From the NCBI RefSeq assembly GCF_001011035.1, contig NZ_CP011492.1, positions 2,861,501 through 2,925,500 of the forward strand: DNA of 64,000 nucleotides, in the 5' to 3' direction. Source of the DNA: Streptomyces sp. CNQ-509. Its GTDB lineage: Bacteria > Actinomycetota > Actinomycetes > Streptomycetales > Streptomycetaceae. Below, one piece after another: positions 1 to 8,683 of the stretch; the first letter of the stretch is position 1; each line of letters begins with the position of its first letter. The position numbers and the translations under genes were made by a program. The notes beneath the pieces are model-generated. The model saw only the letters and a list, made by a program, of their open reading frames with translations. It did not search any database and was not told the DNA's origin.

Positions 1-358
1 GGCGGGCCGATGCATGGATCCGCTCGGGGAGCAGCCGCCGCATTGTCTCGGCGACCGCGGACAGGTGCTGCTCGACCGTGCGCTCCGGATCGATCTCCAG
101 CCCGTCGACGTGGCCCGCTGTACCGGCCCTCACCCGGTGGGCGAGGTCCCCGCGGGAGGCGAGGCGTACGGGCTCGTCGCCCACGGGGCGTTCCCAGAGG
201 TGGCCGAGGTTGTGAGCGGGGTCGGTGGAAACCAGCAGCACGCGGGCGCCCGCCCGGGCACGGCCGAGGGCGAGCGCCGCGGCGACGGACGTCTTGCCGA
301 CCCCGCCCTTGCCGCCGACGAAGACGACCCTGCGCGAGGAGAGGAGGTCTAGCAGCAT
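1..358 (-). CDS. ArsA/GET3-like P-loop ATPase, N-terminal part (truncated by window edge)
   Basis: The visible 119 residues begin [24 protein letters not shown], whose [10 protein letters not shown] is the deviant Walker A of the ArsA/Get3/MinD group, followed by [13 protein letters not shown], the ArsA switch I/A-loop type motif. ArsA-family ATPases are soluble dimers that power arsenite efflux or, in the Get3 branch, handle hydrophobic tails. No arsenic gene is near, so arsenite is not implied. The ATG at 356-358 overlaps the stop of the cory-CC-star gene by several bases, so the two are translationally coupled downstream of cstA. The C-terminal part lies outside the window. Family is clear; substrate unknown. 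Confidence 0.85.
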   Translation of the reverse strand, partial: MLLDLLSSRRVVFVGGKGGVGKTSVAAALALGRARAGARVLLVSTDPAHNLGHLWERPVGDEPVRLASRGDLAHRVRAGTAGHVDGLEIDPERTVEQHLSAVAETMRRLLPERIHASAR

Positions 359-606
359 CCGACGTGCCCCAATGGCGAGCGGTCCATGCCCATCCGGCGG
401 TGCCAGGCGTGGAAGTCCTCGTAGAGTGCGGGCACCAGCTCGGCGGTGTAGTACGCAGCCGGGTCGGGCACGCCCAGTGCCTCCGCGAGGACGACCATCC
501 GGAAGAGGTCGTCCTCCTCGCGCCGGGCACGGGCGAAGGTACGCCGGTAGGGGCCGGCGTAGAACTCCTCCAGCCCGGCCCGGAGCGAGGCCCAGCGGGA
601 TGTCAC
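349..606 (-). CDS. cory-CC-star family small protein
   Basis: This is an 85-residue soluble protein rich in Arg, Glu and Tyr that ends in the dipeptide Cys-Cys directly before the stop (HVGCC*). A small protein with a terminal CC, sitting between a CstA homologue and an ArsA-like ATPase, is the definition of the cory-CC-star family as I recall it. It has no signal peptide or membrane segment. Its GTG start at 606 overlaps the cstA stop (GTGA) and its stop overlaps the ATPase start, so all three are one coupled operon. Function is unknown; the adjacent C-terminal cysteines suggest metal, thiol or lipid chemistry, but this is inference. Confidence 0.8.
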   Translation of the reverse strand: MTSRWASLRAGLEEFYAGPYRRTFARARREEDDLFRMVVLAEALGVPDPAAYYTAELVPALYEDFHAWHRRMGMDRSPLGHVGCC

Positions 607-2303
607 TTCTTCAGCTCGGCTTTCTCCCTGACATCGGCGTCAGGGGCCTCCGGCGGCTCCTGGGCCGCCCGCCGCATCGCAACGACCGCCTCGAAGGCGA
701 CCCACACGGCGGCGACGATGACGACGACGTCGATGACCAGCAGCAGCCAGTCCCGGGCATCGTAGAGGTCGCCGAGCTGTACGAGCGCTGCCCAGAACGA
801 CATCACGAACACGGCCGCGAGCGGCACCAGCGCAGGTGCCGGGTTGCGCCGCTTGCGGATCAGCATGACCGCGACGATGGAGAGGGTCAGTGAGGCCAGA
901 AGCTGGTTGCTGGTGCCGAACAGCGGCCAGATACGGAGGCCGCCGGCGCCCTCGGCGCCCTGGCTGAAGGTCAGTCCCATACCGGCGCCGAGCGCGATGA
1001 GGGTGCCGACGCCGTTGGTGATCCTCACCTTGACGACCTCGCCGGCCTCCTGGACGACGAAGCGCAGCAGGCGTACGCCGGTGTCCATGGTGGTGGCGGC
1101 GAACAGGATCGCCATGGTGGCCAGGACAGTCGAGCTCAGCGAGGCCGGCAGGCCCAGGCCGCTGTTGACGATCTCGCTACCGCCCGCGACGAACGCCCCG
1201 ACGCCGCCCTCGCCGAAGGCGCTGTAGACGGCCTCCCAGTCGGCCAGGGTGCGGAAGCCCGCGACGGCGGCGATGATCGCGCCGAGCGCGAGCATTCCCT
1301 CACCGACCGCGCCGAAGTAGCCGACGAAGCGGGCGTCGGTCTCCTTGTCGAGCTGTTTCGAGCTGGTGCCCGAGGAGACCATGCCGTGGAAGCCGGAGAT
1401 CGCGCCGCACGCGATGGTGACGAAGAGCAGCGGCACGAGGTCCGGGGTGCCCGCGGGAACGGCGTCGTTGACGGCCGGGGCAACGATCGACGGGGCACTC
1501 AGCAGTACCGAGGCGAACAGGATGCCGAGCCCGACGAAGAGCTGGACACCGTTGATGTAGTCACGCGGCTGGAGAAGCACCCACACGGGCAACAGGGAGG
1601 CTATGCCGGCGTAGACGAAGAGGGCGACGATCCAGAAGGTCGCCGGGGACATGCCCAGGATCGGATCGGGCAGCTCCACCGGGACGGCGTCACCGAGGAG
1701 GATCAGGGCGTAGAGCGCCGCGACGCCGATCACGGTGACCAGGCCGAGGCTCATCCTGTAGCGGTAGACCGCTTGGCCGACCAGCAGCGCCACCGCGACC
1801 GCGCCCCAGGTGGGGATCACTGCCGACGGGGTGGATATCAGCAGGTTCTTGATGACCACCGCGAAGGCAGCGATCACCATGAGGAGCAGCAGGAAGATCA
1901 CGACGAGGAAGAGGTTCGCGCCCCGGCGGCCGATGTAGCGGCCGGAGAGCGCGCCCATCGAGCGGCCCTTGTTGCGCGCCGAGGCCCACAGGGCACCCAG
2001 GTCGTGCATGCCCGCGAAGAAGACCGTGCCGAGCGTGACCCACAGGAACGCGGGCAGCCAGCCCCAGATCACGGCGACCGCCGGGCCGACGATCGGCGCT
2101 GCGCCCGCGACCGAGGTGAAGTGGTGACCCCACAGCACGAACTTGTTGGTCGGGACGTAGTCCACGCCGTCCCGCAGGTCGTGCGCGGGCGTCTGGAAGG
2201 ACGCGTCAAGCTTGAAGATCCGGTTGCCCAGGAATTTCGAGTAAAGGACATATCCGCCCGCGAACATCGCAAGGCCGATCAACAGCAGCGGAAGTGCATT
2301 CAT
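603..2303 (-). CDS. cstA: Carbon starvation protein CstA-family transporter
   Basis: This 566-residue polytopic membrane protein starts [26 protein letters not shown] and carries typical CstA signatures: the [16 protein letters not shown] segment near residue 50, the [16 protein letters not shown] block mid-protein and [15 protein letters not shown] near residue 410. CstA/BtsT proteins import pyruvate or peptides in enterobacteria. The protein is shorter than the roughly 700-residue E. coli CstA, as in many actinobacterial homologues. I chose the ATG at 2301-2303 because AGAGGG lies just upstream and the reading frame above it is low-complexity. It is first in the cstA / cory-CC-star / ArsA-like operon. 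Family is secure; the substrate here is inferred. Confidence 0.93.
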   Translation of the reverse strand: MNALPLLLIGLAMFAGGYVLYSKFLGNRIFKLDASFQTPAHDLRDGVDYVPTNKFVLWGHHFTSVAGAAPIVGPAVAVIWGWLPAFLWVTLGTVFFAGMHDLGALWASARNKGRSMGALSGRYIGRRGANLFLVVIFLLLLMVIAAFAVVIKNLLISTPSAVIPTWGAVAVALLVGQAVYRYRMSLGLVTVIGVAALYALILLGDAVPVELPDPILGMSPATFWIVALFVYAGIASLLPVWVLLQPRDYINGVQLFVGLGILFASVLLSAPSIVAPAVNDAVPAGTPDLVPLLFVTIACGAISGFHGMVSSGTSSKQLDKETDARFVGYFGAVGEGMLALGAIIAAVAGFRTLADWEAVYSAFGEGGVGAFVAGGSEIVNSGLGLPASLSSTVLATMAILFAATTMDTGVRLLRFVVQEAGEVVKVRITNGVGTLIALGAGMGLTFSQGAEGAGGLRIWPLFGTSNQLLASLTLSIVAVMLIRKRRNPAPALVPLAAVFVMSFWAALVQLGDLYDARDWLLLVIDVVVIVAAVWVAFEAVVAMRRAAQEPPEAPDADVREKAELKK

Positions 2304-3093
2304 ACGAGATGCCCTCTGGATTCTGGGAGATGGAGCCGCTGCCCCGCACGGAATGTGCACCTGGCAGTCAGACAACGGGGACGGTGGGGCATGGCCCTCC
2401 TCGCCCGAGGGAGGCCGGTGACCGGAACGCGAATTCGGGTACCTGCCCCCTTTTCCGCGCAATGTGGCGGTGCCCCCGGACGCGGTGTGCTGCGCCCGGG
2501 CGCCGGCCGTGCCGCGGCGGCGGAGTCCTCCTGCCACGGCAACACGCACCTGAAGCCGTCGGCCGACGTCTGGCTCGGCGCGAGTCCGCACTCGCTGTCT
2601 GCCACTGGCGCTCACCTCCCGCACGGATGCCGCGAGGCAGCCGGCCCCGCGGTCTGCTCAAGAGTTGCCGCGGGCCCCGATTCGGTTGACAGGAGATTTC
2701 CTGGAGTTTTCGGGCAGCGGTCCGTGACGCGTCATCGCCCAGCAGACGCGAGGCGAAAGGAGGTGTGCGGTGCCCGTAGTCGCGGACCAGACGCCGGTGC
2801 GGTACGTGGCTCCCGCAGACCTGCTCCGCCCTGCACCGATGCGACTGCGAGACGAAACCGGCTTCTGCGGGTTGCGTGCGACGATCGACCGCCTTCGGGT
2901 GTCCCCGCCGTTCCGAGCCGCGTTCCCGAGCGGACGCCCGGCTCCCAGGGACTTCTCGGTTGTGGTCGCACTCCGCCTCGGCCATGCCAGGGCCCGTCAG
3001 GCGCCGCATACGATGCCCGCACCGCCACCCGCCGGCCGTCGACCGGTACATCAGCGACCGGCCAGCCGCCGTCCGCCTGCCCGCCGACCGGGC
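2304..3093. other. 790-bp stretch without a convincing gene
   Basis: This gap lies upstream of cstA and downstream of the sigma/anti-sigma-like pair. The cstA promoter should lie in its first 200 bp. One plus-strand reading frame (GTG at 2770, to 3192, 140 codons) has a strong ribosome site (AAAGGAGG at 2757-2764), but its product is Arg/Pro-rich, matches nothing I know, and runs about 100 bp into the opposing gene. A TTGACA occurs at 2686-2691 without a good -10 partner. I leave the stretch unassigned; it may contain a decayed gene. Confidence 0.5.
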
Positions 3094-3405
3094 TCAGACG
3101 CAGCCGCAGTTCCAGTGAGGGGGATCGGTCCGGTCGGCGGGCTGCGCATTACCGGTGGACACCCCGTCATCGAAGATCACCCCGGGCCTTGAGGGTGCTT
3201 GGTTGAGCACCCACAGCCCGATCAGGGTGGCAAGGGTGAAGACCACGGCGATCAGTACCGCAAGGACGAGACGGCGCCGCCGTTCTCTGCGCTGCCAGTC
3301 GCCGTGCGCCACGCGATAGGCACCGGGCGTCGGCCGTACGCCCTCGGCGAAGGCTTCGAGTGCATCCCGGAGCTGCTCCTCGGTACCAGGGGAGGAGTTG
3401 CTCAT
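3094..3405 (-). CDS. Small single-pass membrane protein downstream of ECF sigma factor (possible anti-sigma)
   Basis: This 103-residue protein has a cytosolic N-terminus of about 45 residues, one membrane helix (LVLAVLIAVVFTLATLIGLWVL, about residues 46-67) and a short extracytoplasmic tail ending in WNCGCV. Its start overlaps the stop of the upstream sigma factor (ATGA at 3402-3405), so the two are co-translated. A small one-helix protein behind an ECF sigma is the usual position of an anti-sigma factor, but there is no zinc-binding anti-sigma motif (HxxxCxxC), so the role is inferred from context only. Confidence 0.7.
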   Translation of the reverse strand: MSNSSPGTEEQLRDALEAFAEGVRPTPGAYRVAHGDWQRRERRRRLVLAVLIAVVFTLATLIGLWVLNQAPSRPGVIFDDGVSTGNAQPADRTDPPHWNCGCV

Positions 3406-4034
3406 CGCCGGGCCTCCAATGCCTGAGTGAGGGCGGCTATGCCGCGGGCGGTGTGTGTCTTGACCGAACCGGACGAGATGCCCATGGTCTGCGCTATCTC
3501 CCCCTCTTTGAGGCCGAGCCAGTGGCGCAGAACCAGCGCCTCGCGCTGCCGTGCGGGAAGCTGCTGCAACGCGGAGACCAGCGCCCGCTGGTCATCGTGG
3601 AGGAGCGCCGAGGTCTCCGCGGACGCCACCGAGCCGACCGGCACTTCGACGTGCCTGCGCGCTGCCTGCAGATGTCGGATCCGCATCCGGGTCAGATTGC
3701 AGACGACCGAGCGAAGGTACGCCTCAGCAGAATCAGTGGCGCGTATTTTACGCCATTTACGGTATATCTGGTAGTAAGCCTCGGCCACGATGTTCTCCGG
3801 GTCGTCGGCGCCGAGCAGCGCGGCCAGGCGGAGCATCGGCGTGTAATGCAGGTCGAACAATCGCGCGATAGCGGCCTCGCGGTCGAGGTCCGCGGAGGCG
3901 GTCAGGGGCTGAGCCCCGTCTGCGGGGTTCCGGTCCGTACGGTCCGCGGGGGCGCCCGCCCCGGCGTGCGTGGGAGGTACAGAGGGCCGCGACTGCGCTG
4001 GGACGGGGCGGGCGCCAGGTCTGGTCCGTTTCAT
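3402..4034 (-). CDS. ECF-type RNA polymerase sigma factor (SigE-like family)
   Basis: The product has 210 residues. After a disordered Pro/Arg/Ala-rich N-terminus of about 50 residues it has sigma region 2 (DLHYTPMLRLAALLGADDPENIVAEAYYQIYRKW, about 60-95) and region 4 with its helix-turn-helix (LPARQREALVLRHWLGLKEGEIA, then SGSVKTHTARGI, about 150-200). This two-domain arrangement defines group IV (ECF) sigma factors, which switch RNA polymerase to stress or envelope regulons. The next gene is a one-helix membrane protein that overlaps it. The stop lies just before the symporter gene, whose end overlaps this start region (4031-4034), so all may form one unit reading leftward. Confidence 0.9.
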   Translation of the reverse strand: MKRTRPGARPVPAQSRPSVPPTHAGAGAPADRTDRNPADGAQPLTASADLDREAAIARLFDLHYTPMLRLAALLGADDPENIVAEAYYQIYRKWRKIRATDSAEAYLRSVVCNLTRMRIRHLQAARRHVEVPVGSVASAETSALLHDDQRALVSALQQLPARQREALVLRHWLGLKEGEIAQTMGISSGSVKTHTARGIAALTQALEARR

Positions 4035-5593
4035 GAGCTGCTCGCTCCCCCTTCGGGGCGATGCCTGATGATCAGGCGGGACGGTAGCGCTGTGGTGTCA
4101 GTACCACGGGGTGTGCCGATACGGTCCAGGGCCGCGGTGACGGTCACGGCGACCGCGAGGTTGAGAACGAGGGCAGCGAGGCCGGCGTAGACCTCCAGCT
4201 CGTGTCCGCCCACGTCGAACGGGACGACGGGGGAGAAGCCCTCGTGCACGACCAGGTACGTACCGGCGGACATCCCTGCGGCCCAGCCCGCCAGCAGGGC
4301 ACGGTGGTGCAGCCAGCGGGTGAACAGCCCGATGGCGACGGCGGGGAGGATCTGCAGGATCCAGACCCCGCCCAGTAGCTGGAGATTGATCGCGTCCTGG
4401 TCGCGTAGCCCGAACACGAAGGCGACTGCGCCCACCTTGGCGGTCAGCGACACCACTCGGGCGATCCGCACCTGGCGCTTGGGCGTGGCGGTCGGATGGA
4501 AGTACTCGACGTAGACGTTACGGACGAAGGAGGTCGCCGCCGCGATCGACATCACCGCCGCCGGTACCAGCGCTCCCACGGTGATCGCTCCGAAGACCAG
4601 TCCGGCCAGGGCGGCGGGCATGAGGTCATCCACCAGCAGGCCGACAGCGCTCTCGGCGGCACCCCGTGGGGCGTCGACACCCGCGGCGAGCGCCGCGATG
4701 CCGAGCATCCCGAACAGGCCGAGCACCCCGGTCCAGGCGGGTAGCGCGATGGACACCCGGCGCAGGGTGTCCGGCCCGGAGGCGGCGAAGATCGCGGTGA
4801 GTACATGCGGGTACATCAGCAGTGCCAGCGCCGAGCCCAGCGCCAGAGTGGCGTACGCTGCGTGCTGATCGGCGGCGAGAGCCAAGGAGGCGTCGGCGGC
4901 CCCGCGTGCGGCCAGCTCCCGTGCCGCGGTCTCGAACACGGCACCCGGCCCGCCCAGCCGGGACAGCACCAGCGCCACGGCGGCGAAGACCGAACAGAAG
5001 ATCGCCACACCTTTCATCGCTGAGATCACGGTCGGGGCCCGCAGCCCGTGGTGGTAGGTCGCCACGGCCAGCCCCGCGAACAGCGCGACCATCAGCAGAT
5101 CCCCGGCCGCTCCGCGTGGATACAGCCCGCCGGCTGTCAGCACCGCACGAATGCCCAGAAGCTGGAGCGCCAGGTACGGCATGGTCGCCAGGATCCCGGT
5201 GAGGGCGACCACCAGGGCCAGCGGGGGCGAGCCGTAGCGCCCACGGACGAAGTCGGCCACGGTCACGTAGCCGTGGCGCCGGGCCACCGACCACAGCCGG
5301 GGGAGCAGCAGGAAGGCCAGCGGCCAGACGATCACCGTGTAGGGCAGTGCGAAGAACCCGTACGCACCCTGGCCGTACACCAGGCCCGGTACGGCGGCGA
5401 AGGTGTACGCGGTGAACACCGTGCCGCCCAGTAGCAGCCAGGTCCACACCGGACCCAGGCTGCGGTCGGCCAGGGCCCACCCCTCCAGCGAGGGCAGAGT
5501 GTCGTACCGCTGGAACCTCCGCGCGGCCAGGGCCAGGAGCGACGTGCCGCCGATGACCGACGCGAAGGCGATGAGCATGGCACCCTCGGTCAT
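4031..5593 (-). CDS. Sodium:solute symporter family permease (monocarboxylate type)
   Basis: This 520-residue protein has about 13 hydrophobic segments and the sodium:solute symporter signature. The N-terminus reads SLEGWALADRSLGPVWTWLLLGGTVFTAYTFAAVPGLVYGQG, the substrate and sodium site region of the SSS family, followed by VIVWPLAFLLLPRLW and DFVRGRYGSPPLAL. The closest characterised type I can name is the monocarboxylate permease MctP group, which takes up pyruvate, lactate or acetate. Its 3' end overlaps the sigma-factor start (ATGA). MctP-type genes usually have a DUF3311 partner upstream in the same direction; here the DUF3311 gene is divergent. Confidence 0.88.
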   Translation of the reverse strand: MTEGAMLIAFASVIGGTSLLALAARRFQRYDTLPSLEGWALADRSLGPVWTWLLLGGTVFTAYTFAAVPGLVYGQGAYGFFALPYTVIVWPLAFLLLPRLWSVARRHGYVTVADFVRGRYGSPPLALVVALTGILATMPYLALQLLGIRAVLTAGGLYPRGAAGDLLMVALFAGLAVATYHHGLRAPTVISAMKGVAIFCSVFAAVALVLSRLGGPGAVFETAARELAARGAADASLALAADQHAAYATLALGSALALLMYPHVLTAIFAASGPDTLRRVSIALPAWTGVLGLFGMLGIAALAAGVDAPRGAAESAVGLLVDDLMPAALAGLVFGAITVGALVPAAVMSIAAATSFVRNVYVEYFHPTATPKRQVRIARVVSLTAKVGAVAFVFGLRDQDAINLQLLGGVWILQILPAVAIGLFTRWLHHRALLAGWAAGMSAGTYLVVHEGFSPVVPFDVGGHELEVYAGLAALVLNLAVAVTVTAALDRIGTPRGTDTTALPSRLIIRHRPEGGASSS

Positions 5594-5796
5594 CGATCAC
5601 CGTCCAGGCGGGTGTGCGTAGTCTTGTTGCTTTCGAGTTGCGCGACCATGCCGATCGGAGGACAGGAAGCCCGTGGAAAACTTCTGGAAGTCTCCCCTCA
5701 ACCTCATGGTATGGACAAGCATCTTTTCTACAGGCTGACGGGCGACCGGCTCGCGGTCCCACCACCGGCGGACGCAGCGATCGACAGGAGGGCGCC

Positions 5797-6060
5797 GTGA
5801 CACGGGACGAACACCGGCGCGCTCCCGGGAGCGGGAGGAACGTGCTCCGGCTGACCGTGGCCGGCGCGTGTCTGCTGGCACCGGCTGTCGCCCTGCTCTG
5901 GCTCCCCTGGTACACACGTGAGGGGCCGGAGCTGATGGGGGTCCCGTTCTTCTACTGGTACCAGTTCGCCTGGGTGCCGGCCACCAGCGTTCTGCTGCTC
6001 ATCGCCTATCTGCTGCTGCGCCGCGGGGACCCCCGGCGCTCGCGGCCCCCCGTCGGCTGA
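5797..6060 (+). CDS. DUF3311 small membrane protein
   Basis: This 87-residue protein has two membrane helices (about residues 16-36 and 51-72) around a hydrophilic PWYTREGPELMGVPFFYWYQF loop. The pattern of PFFYWYQ between two helices is that of DUF3311, the usual small partner of MctP-like symporters. GTG at 5797 has GGAGG at 5787-5791. It points away from the symporter at 4031-5593, and what follows it is decayed transposase DNA rather than a symporter gene, so it may have lost a downstream partner or the local order was inverted. Confidence 0.8.
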   Translation: MTRDEHRRAPGSGRNVLRLTVAGACLLAPAVALLWLPWYTREGPELMGVPFFYWYQFAWVPATSVLLLIAYLLLRRGDPRRSRPPVG

Positions 6061-6110
6061 GCCGTCGCCGTGAAACCGCCCTCCCGGACGCCTGCCGGTC
6101 GACCGAACCC

Positions 6111-6454
6111 GGCCTGCTGGCCGGACGGAGCGGGCAGACGCTGATCGGCGACAAGCACTACTTCGGCGCCGCCTTCGAGCGTCAGCTCACGGAGCTGCGC
6201 TTCCGGCTGTTGCGGCCGGCCCGCAAGGCGAACCCGGGCGGGCCGGAGCCTCGCTGTTCAAGCCGTTACGGCAGGTCATCGAATCGGTCAACGAGTCAAG
6301 GGCCGGCTCGACCTCGAACGTCATCGCGGCCGCACCCCCCGGCGGCGTCATCGTCCGCGTCCTGCAGCGCATCCTCGCACTGACCGCAGCGAGCTGGCAC
6401 AACGACCACACCGGTCAACGGATCATGCGCGCGCTGACCGCCTACGACCACTGA
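6111..6454 (+). pseudogene. Transposase remnant (IS982-like, C-terminal part)
   Basis: Read across frames, this stretch translates to the C-terminal third of a DDE transposase: TLIGDKHYFGAAFERQL, then RAGASLFKPLRQVIESVNES, then DLERHRGRTPGGVIVRVLQRILALTAASWHND and TAYDH before the stop. At least two frameshifts separate these pieces (near 6230-6245 and near 6298), and there is no N-terminal half, so it is dead. I recall this ending from IS982-type transposases of Streptomyces; the family name is less sure than the pseudogene status. An IS5-type element has landed 20 bp beyond its stop. Confidence 0.75.
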
Positions 6455-6473
6455 ACCCCTCGGAATCGGTCAT

Positions 6474-7577
6474 CTAGGGCGCGTATTTGGTTGTGATCAA
6501 CAGGTGGTCCGGGTGAGATCCTTGAGCCAGATCACCGAGGCGCGCAGGTGGAGTCCGGCGAGGTAGCTTGCGGGTGACTTGTCGTATCGAGTGGCGATGC
6601 CTCGCCATGCCTTGAGCTTGTTGATCAGGCGTTCGACGGTGTTCCGCTCCTTGTAGAGGTCGGCGTCGTGGCTGAGGGGCCGGCCTCCTGCGGAGCCCTT
6701 CTTCTTCCGGTTGGCGGCCTGGTCCTTCTTCTCCGGGATGACCGCCTGGATGCGGCGTTTGCGCAGGTGGGCGCGGTTTCCGCGAGACGAGTACGCCTTG
6801 TCCGCGGCGACTGCGCCGGGCCGGGTGCGGGGACGGCCGACGGGCCCGCGGACCCGTACCTTCTTGAGCACGGGGATGAACTGCGGGCTGTCGGCGGCCT
6901 GTCCCGCGGTCAGGATGAACGCCAGTGGGCGGCACTTCCGGTCGCCGGCGACATGGATCTTGCTGGTCTGTCCGCCCCTGGAGCGTCCGAGCAGAGCGGC
7001 CTTCAGCCGGAGTCTGCGTCGGCGCCGGATGCGCCGTCGTTCTTCCCGCTCGGGACCGCCTCCGGCCTCCTGCCCGGTTTGTTCGCCGCAGCCGCCCCCC
7101 TTGACCTGGCCTTCTCCGCCTCGGTGGCAGCCTTCTCCAAAGCGGTGAGGACGCCCTCGTCCAGGTGCATCCCGGCAGCGTCGTGGTGGGCCCGCGCCGT
7201 GGTGGAGTCGATGCTGACCAGGGACAGGTCTACCTCACCCCGCTTCGCGGCTTCCGCGATCAGGCCCTCCAGCAGGGCATCGAAGACCCCGGCGTCACGC
7301 CACTGCCGGAAGCGGTTGTGGACGGTCGACCAGGCGCCGAACTCCACCGGCATCTCCCGCCACTGCCCGCCCGTCTTGAACCGCCAGATCACGCCCTCGA
7401 ACTGCTGCCGCAGCCGCTCGGGGTACGGGCCGTACTCGCCGATCGGCAGATACGGCGCGATGAACTCCCACTCCGCATCCGTCAGTTGCACTCGCGTCAC
7501 CCAGGAAGGTCTACCGGTCCAGGCCCTGCCGCGAAGGCAAACCCCGCAGATTGATCACGACACAATACGCGCCCTAG
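6474..7577. mobile_element. IS5-family insertion sequence with CTAG target duplication
   Basis: The element proper spans 6478-7573 (1,096 bp). Its ends are inverted repeats of 23 bp matching at 20 positions (6478-6500 and 7551-7573, outer bases GGCGCGTATT). CTAG flanks it on both sides (6474-6477 and 7574-7577), a target duplication of the kind IS5 relatives make. The transposase is encoded on the minus strand in two frames. Because the ends and duplication are intact, the insertion looks recent and complete. The right-hand CTAG contains the TAG stop of the neighbouring coiled-coil gene. Confidence 0.92.
6497..7500 (-). CDS. IS5-family transposase in two frames (-1 frameshift)
   Basis: The first frame (GTG at 7500 to stop at 7003) encodes 165 residues beginning MTRVQLTDAEWEFIAPYLP and includes the first catalytic aspartate in LVSIDSTTARAHHDAAG. 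The second part reads in the -1 frame: RRRRRLRLKAALLGRSRGGQTS, then AADKAYSSRGNRAHLRKR (second Asp) and YKERNTVERLINKLKAWRGIATRYDK (catalytic Glu), ending at 6497. The frames overlap across 7003-7100, where a run of six G (on the minus strand) and a GGGAAGAA tract could slip. IS5 relatives commonly make their full transposase by -1 frameshifting, so it may well be active. Confidence 0.85.
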
Positions 7578-8512
7578 TCGTCCCCGTGGGGCGAGGGGCC
7601 CGGGACCGTTCCGGTGGCCGGGTCGGAGTCGGGGGCGCGGCCCGTCATCGCCGTGAGGGTGGCGCGTACGTGTTCCATGTGCGCCGCCAGTTCCTCACGG
7701 CGGCCCTCCGCCTCGCGGAGCGCGCGCTGCGTGTCGCGTTCGATCTGCTCCGCCTGCGCCACCGCCTCCGCCACCAGCTCCGCACCCTGCGCCTCCGCCT
7801 CGTCGCGGCAGCGGGCCGCGTACGCCTCGGCCTCGGCGTGCGCCGCCTGCTGCTCGGCGAGGTGCGCCTCCGCGGCCCGGGTACGGGTGGCGAGGTCGGC
7901 GTCGATGGCCTGCCGCCGCTCGCGTACCTCCTCGTCCAGCCGCCGCGCCGCCGCCGTGCGTTCGAGGCTGGCCTCGTCGAGCATCGCCGCCGTGCGGTGC
8001 TTCATCTCCGCCAGCGCCGCCGCCGCCTCGCCCGCGGTGTCCTCGACCGCGGCGTGCGCGGAGGCCAGCAGGTCGGCCGCCTCCTGCTCGGCCGCGCCGA
8101 GCGCGCTGCGCAGCCGGGCCTCGGCCTCCTCGCGCAGGGCGTTGGCGGCGCGGCGGGTGTCGGCGGTGGTCTCCTCGACGTACCGGCGCGTCTCGGCCTC
8201 CGCGCGCTGCAGTTGCTCCGCCGCCGTGCCGCGCAGCTCCGCGGCCTGCTCCTGGGCGAGGTACAGGATCTCCTGGGCGCGGGGGCCCAGTTCCGCGTAG
8301 GTCTGCTCCTTGACCTGCGCCAGCTCGCCGGTGAGGCGTTCCAGCTCCTGGCTCAGCTCGCGCTCCAGGACGGTGAGGCGGGCGGCCCGCTCCCAGGCGG
8401 AGTCGCGCTCCTCGCCCACGCGGGTCACCGCGGCGTCCACTTGGTCGGGGTGGTAGCCGCGCCCACCGCGTACGGTGTCGAAGCCCCGAGCCGACGTCTT
8501 CACGGCGCCCAT
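7574..8512 (-). CDS. DivIVA/FilP-like coiled-coil protein ('cellulose-binding protein' type)
   Basis: This 312-residue protein starts MGAVKTSARGFDTVRGGRGYHPDQVDAAV, a DivIVA-type N-terminal domain (GF..V..GY...QVD), followed by an almost continuous Ala/Glu/Arg coiled coil from about residue 30 to 290. Streptomyces proteins of this build are often labelled cellulose-binding; the studied ones (FilP, Scy, DivIVA) form cytoskeletal scaffolds at hyphal tips. The tail is Pro/Gly/Asp-rich. Its TAG stop is part of the CTAG duplicated by the adjacent insertion sequence, so the protein is intact but its natural 3' flank was displaced. The exact paralogue is not identified. Confidence 0.8.
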   Translation of the reverse strand: MGAVKTSARGFDTVRGGRGYHPDQVDAAVTRVGEERDSAWERAARLTVLERELSQELERLTGELAQVKEQTYAELGPRAQEILYLAQEQAAELRGTAAEQLQRAEAETRRYVEETTADTRRAANALREEAEARLRSALGAAEQEAADLLASAHAAVEDTAGEAAAALAEMKHRTAAMLDEASLERTAAARRLDEEVRERRQAIDADLATRTRAAEAHLAEQQAAHAEAEAYAARCRDEAEAQGAELVAEAVAQAEQIERDTQRALREAEGRREELAAHMEHVRATLTAMTGRAPDSDPATGTVPGPSPHGDD

Positions 8513-8631
8513 GTGATCGAGCTCCTCTCGTCCCCGGTCGACTGTCGGCGCTCATCCTTCAGGACTCTCGCTAATCGGTCATAACCTGACACCCACTCCT
8601 TTCAGGTGGTCATCGGTCGAAGAACATACAA

Positions 8632-8664
8632 AACGGCCCCACCGGCGGAGCCGGTGAGGCCGTT
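8632..8664. terminator. Intrinsic terminator after the deaminase-SUKH-4 gene
   Basis: A strong hairpin made of AACGGCC/GGCCGTT with an inner CACCGGC/GCCGGTG stem and GGA loop. On the minus strand it is followed by TTTTGTATGTT, so it ends the operon that reads down to 8684. Confidence 0.88.
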
Positions 8665-8683
8665 CCGTACTGCCCGCGCAGGG

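Noticed and set aside
1..358. Arsenite-efflux ATPase role for the ArsA-like protein
   Set aside because: No arsB, arsR or arsC nearby; its partners are cstA and cory-CC-star.
2770..3192. Plus-strand 140-codon frame with a strong AAAGGAGG ribosome site
   Set aside because: Product is Arg/Pro-rich with no recognisable domain and overlaps the opposing small membrane protein gene by about 100 bp; kept only as a note in the gap entry.
1386..3206. 606-codon plus-strand frame opposite cstA
   Set aside because: It is the antisense of the well-supported cstA gene and of non-coding DNA, with Arg/Glu/His-rich composition.
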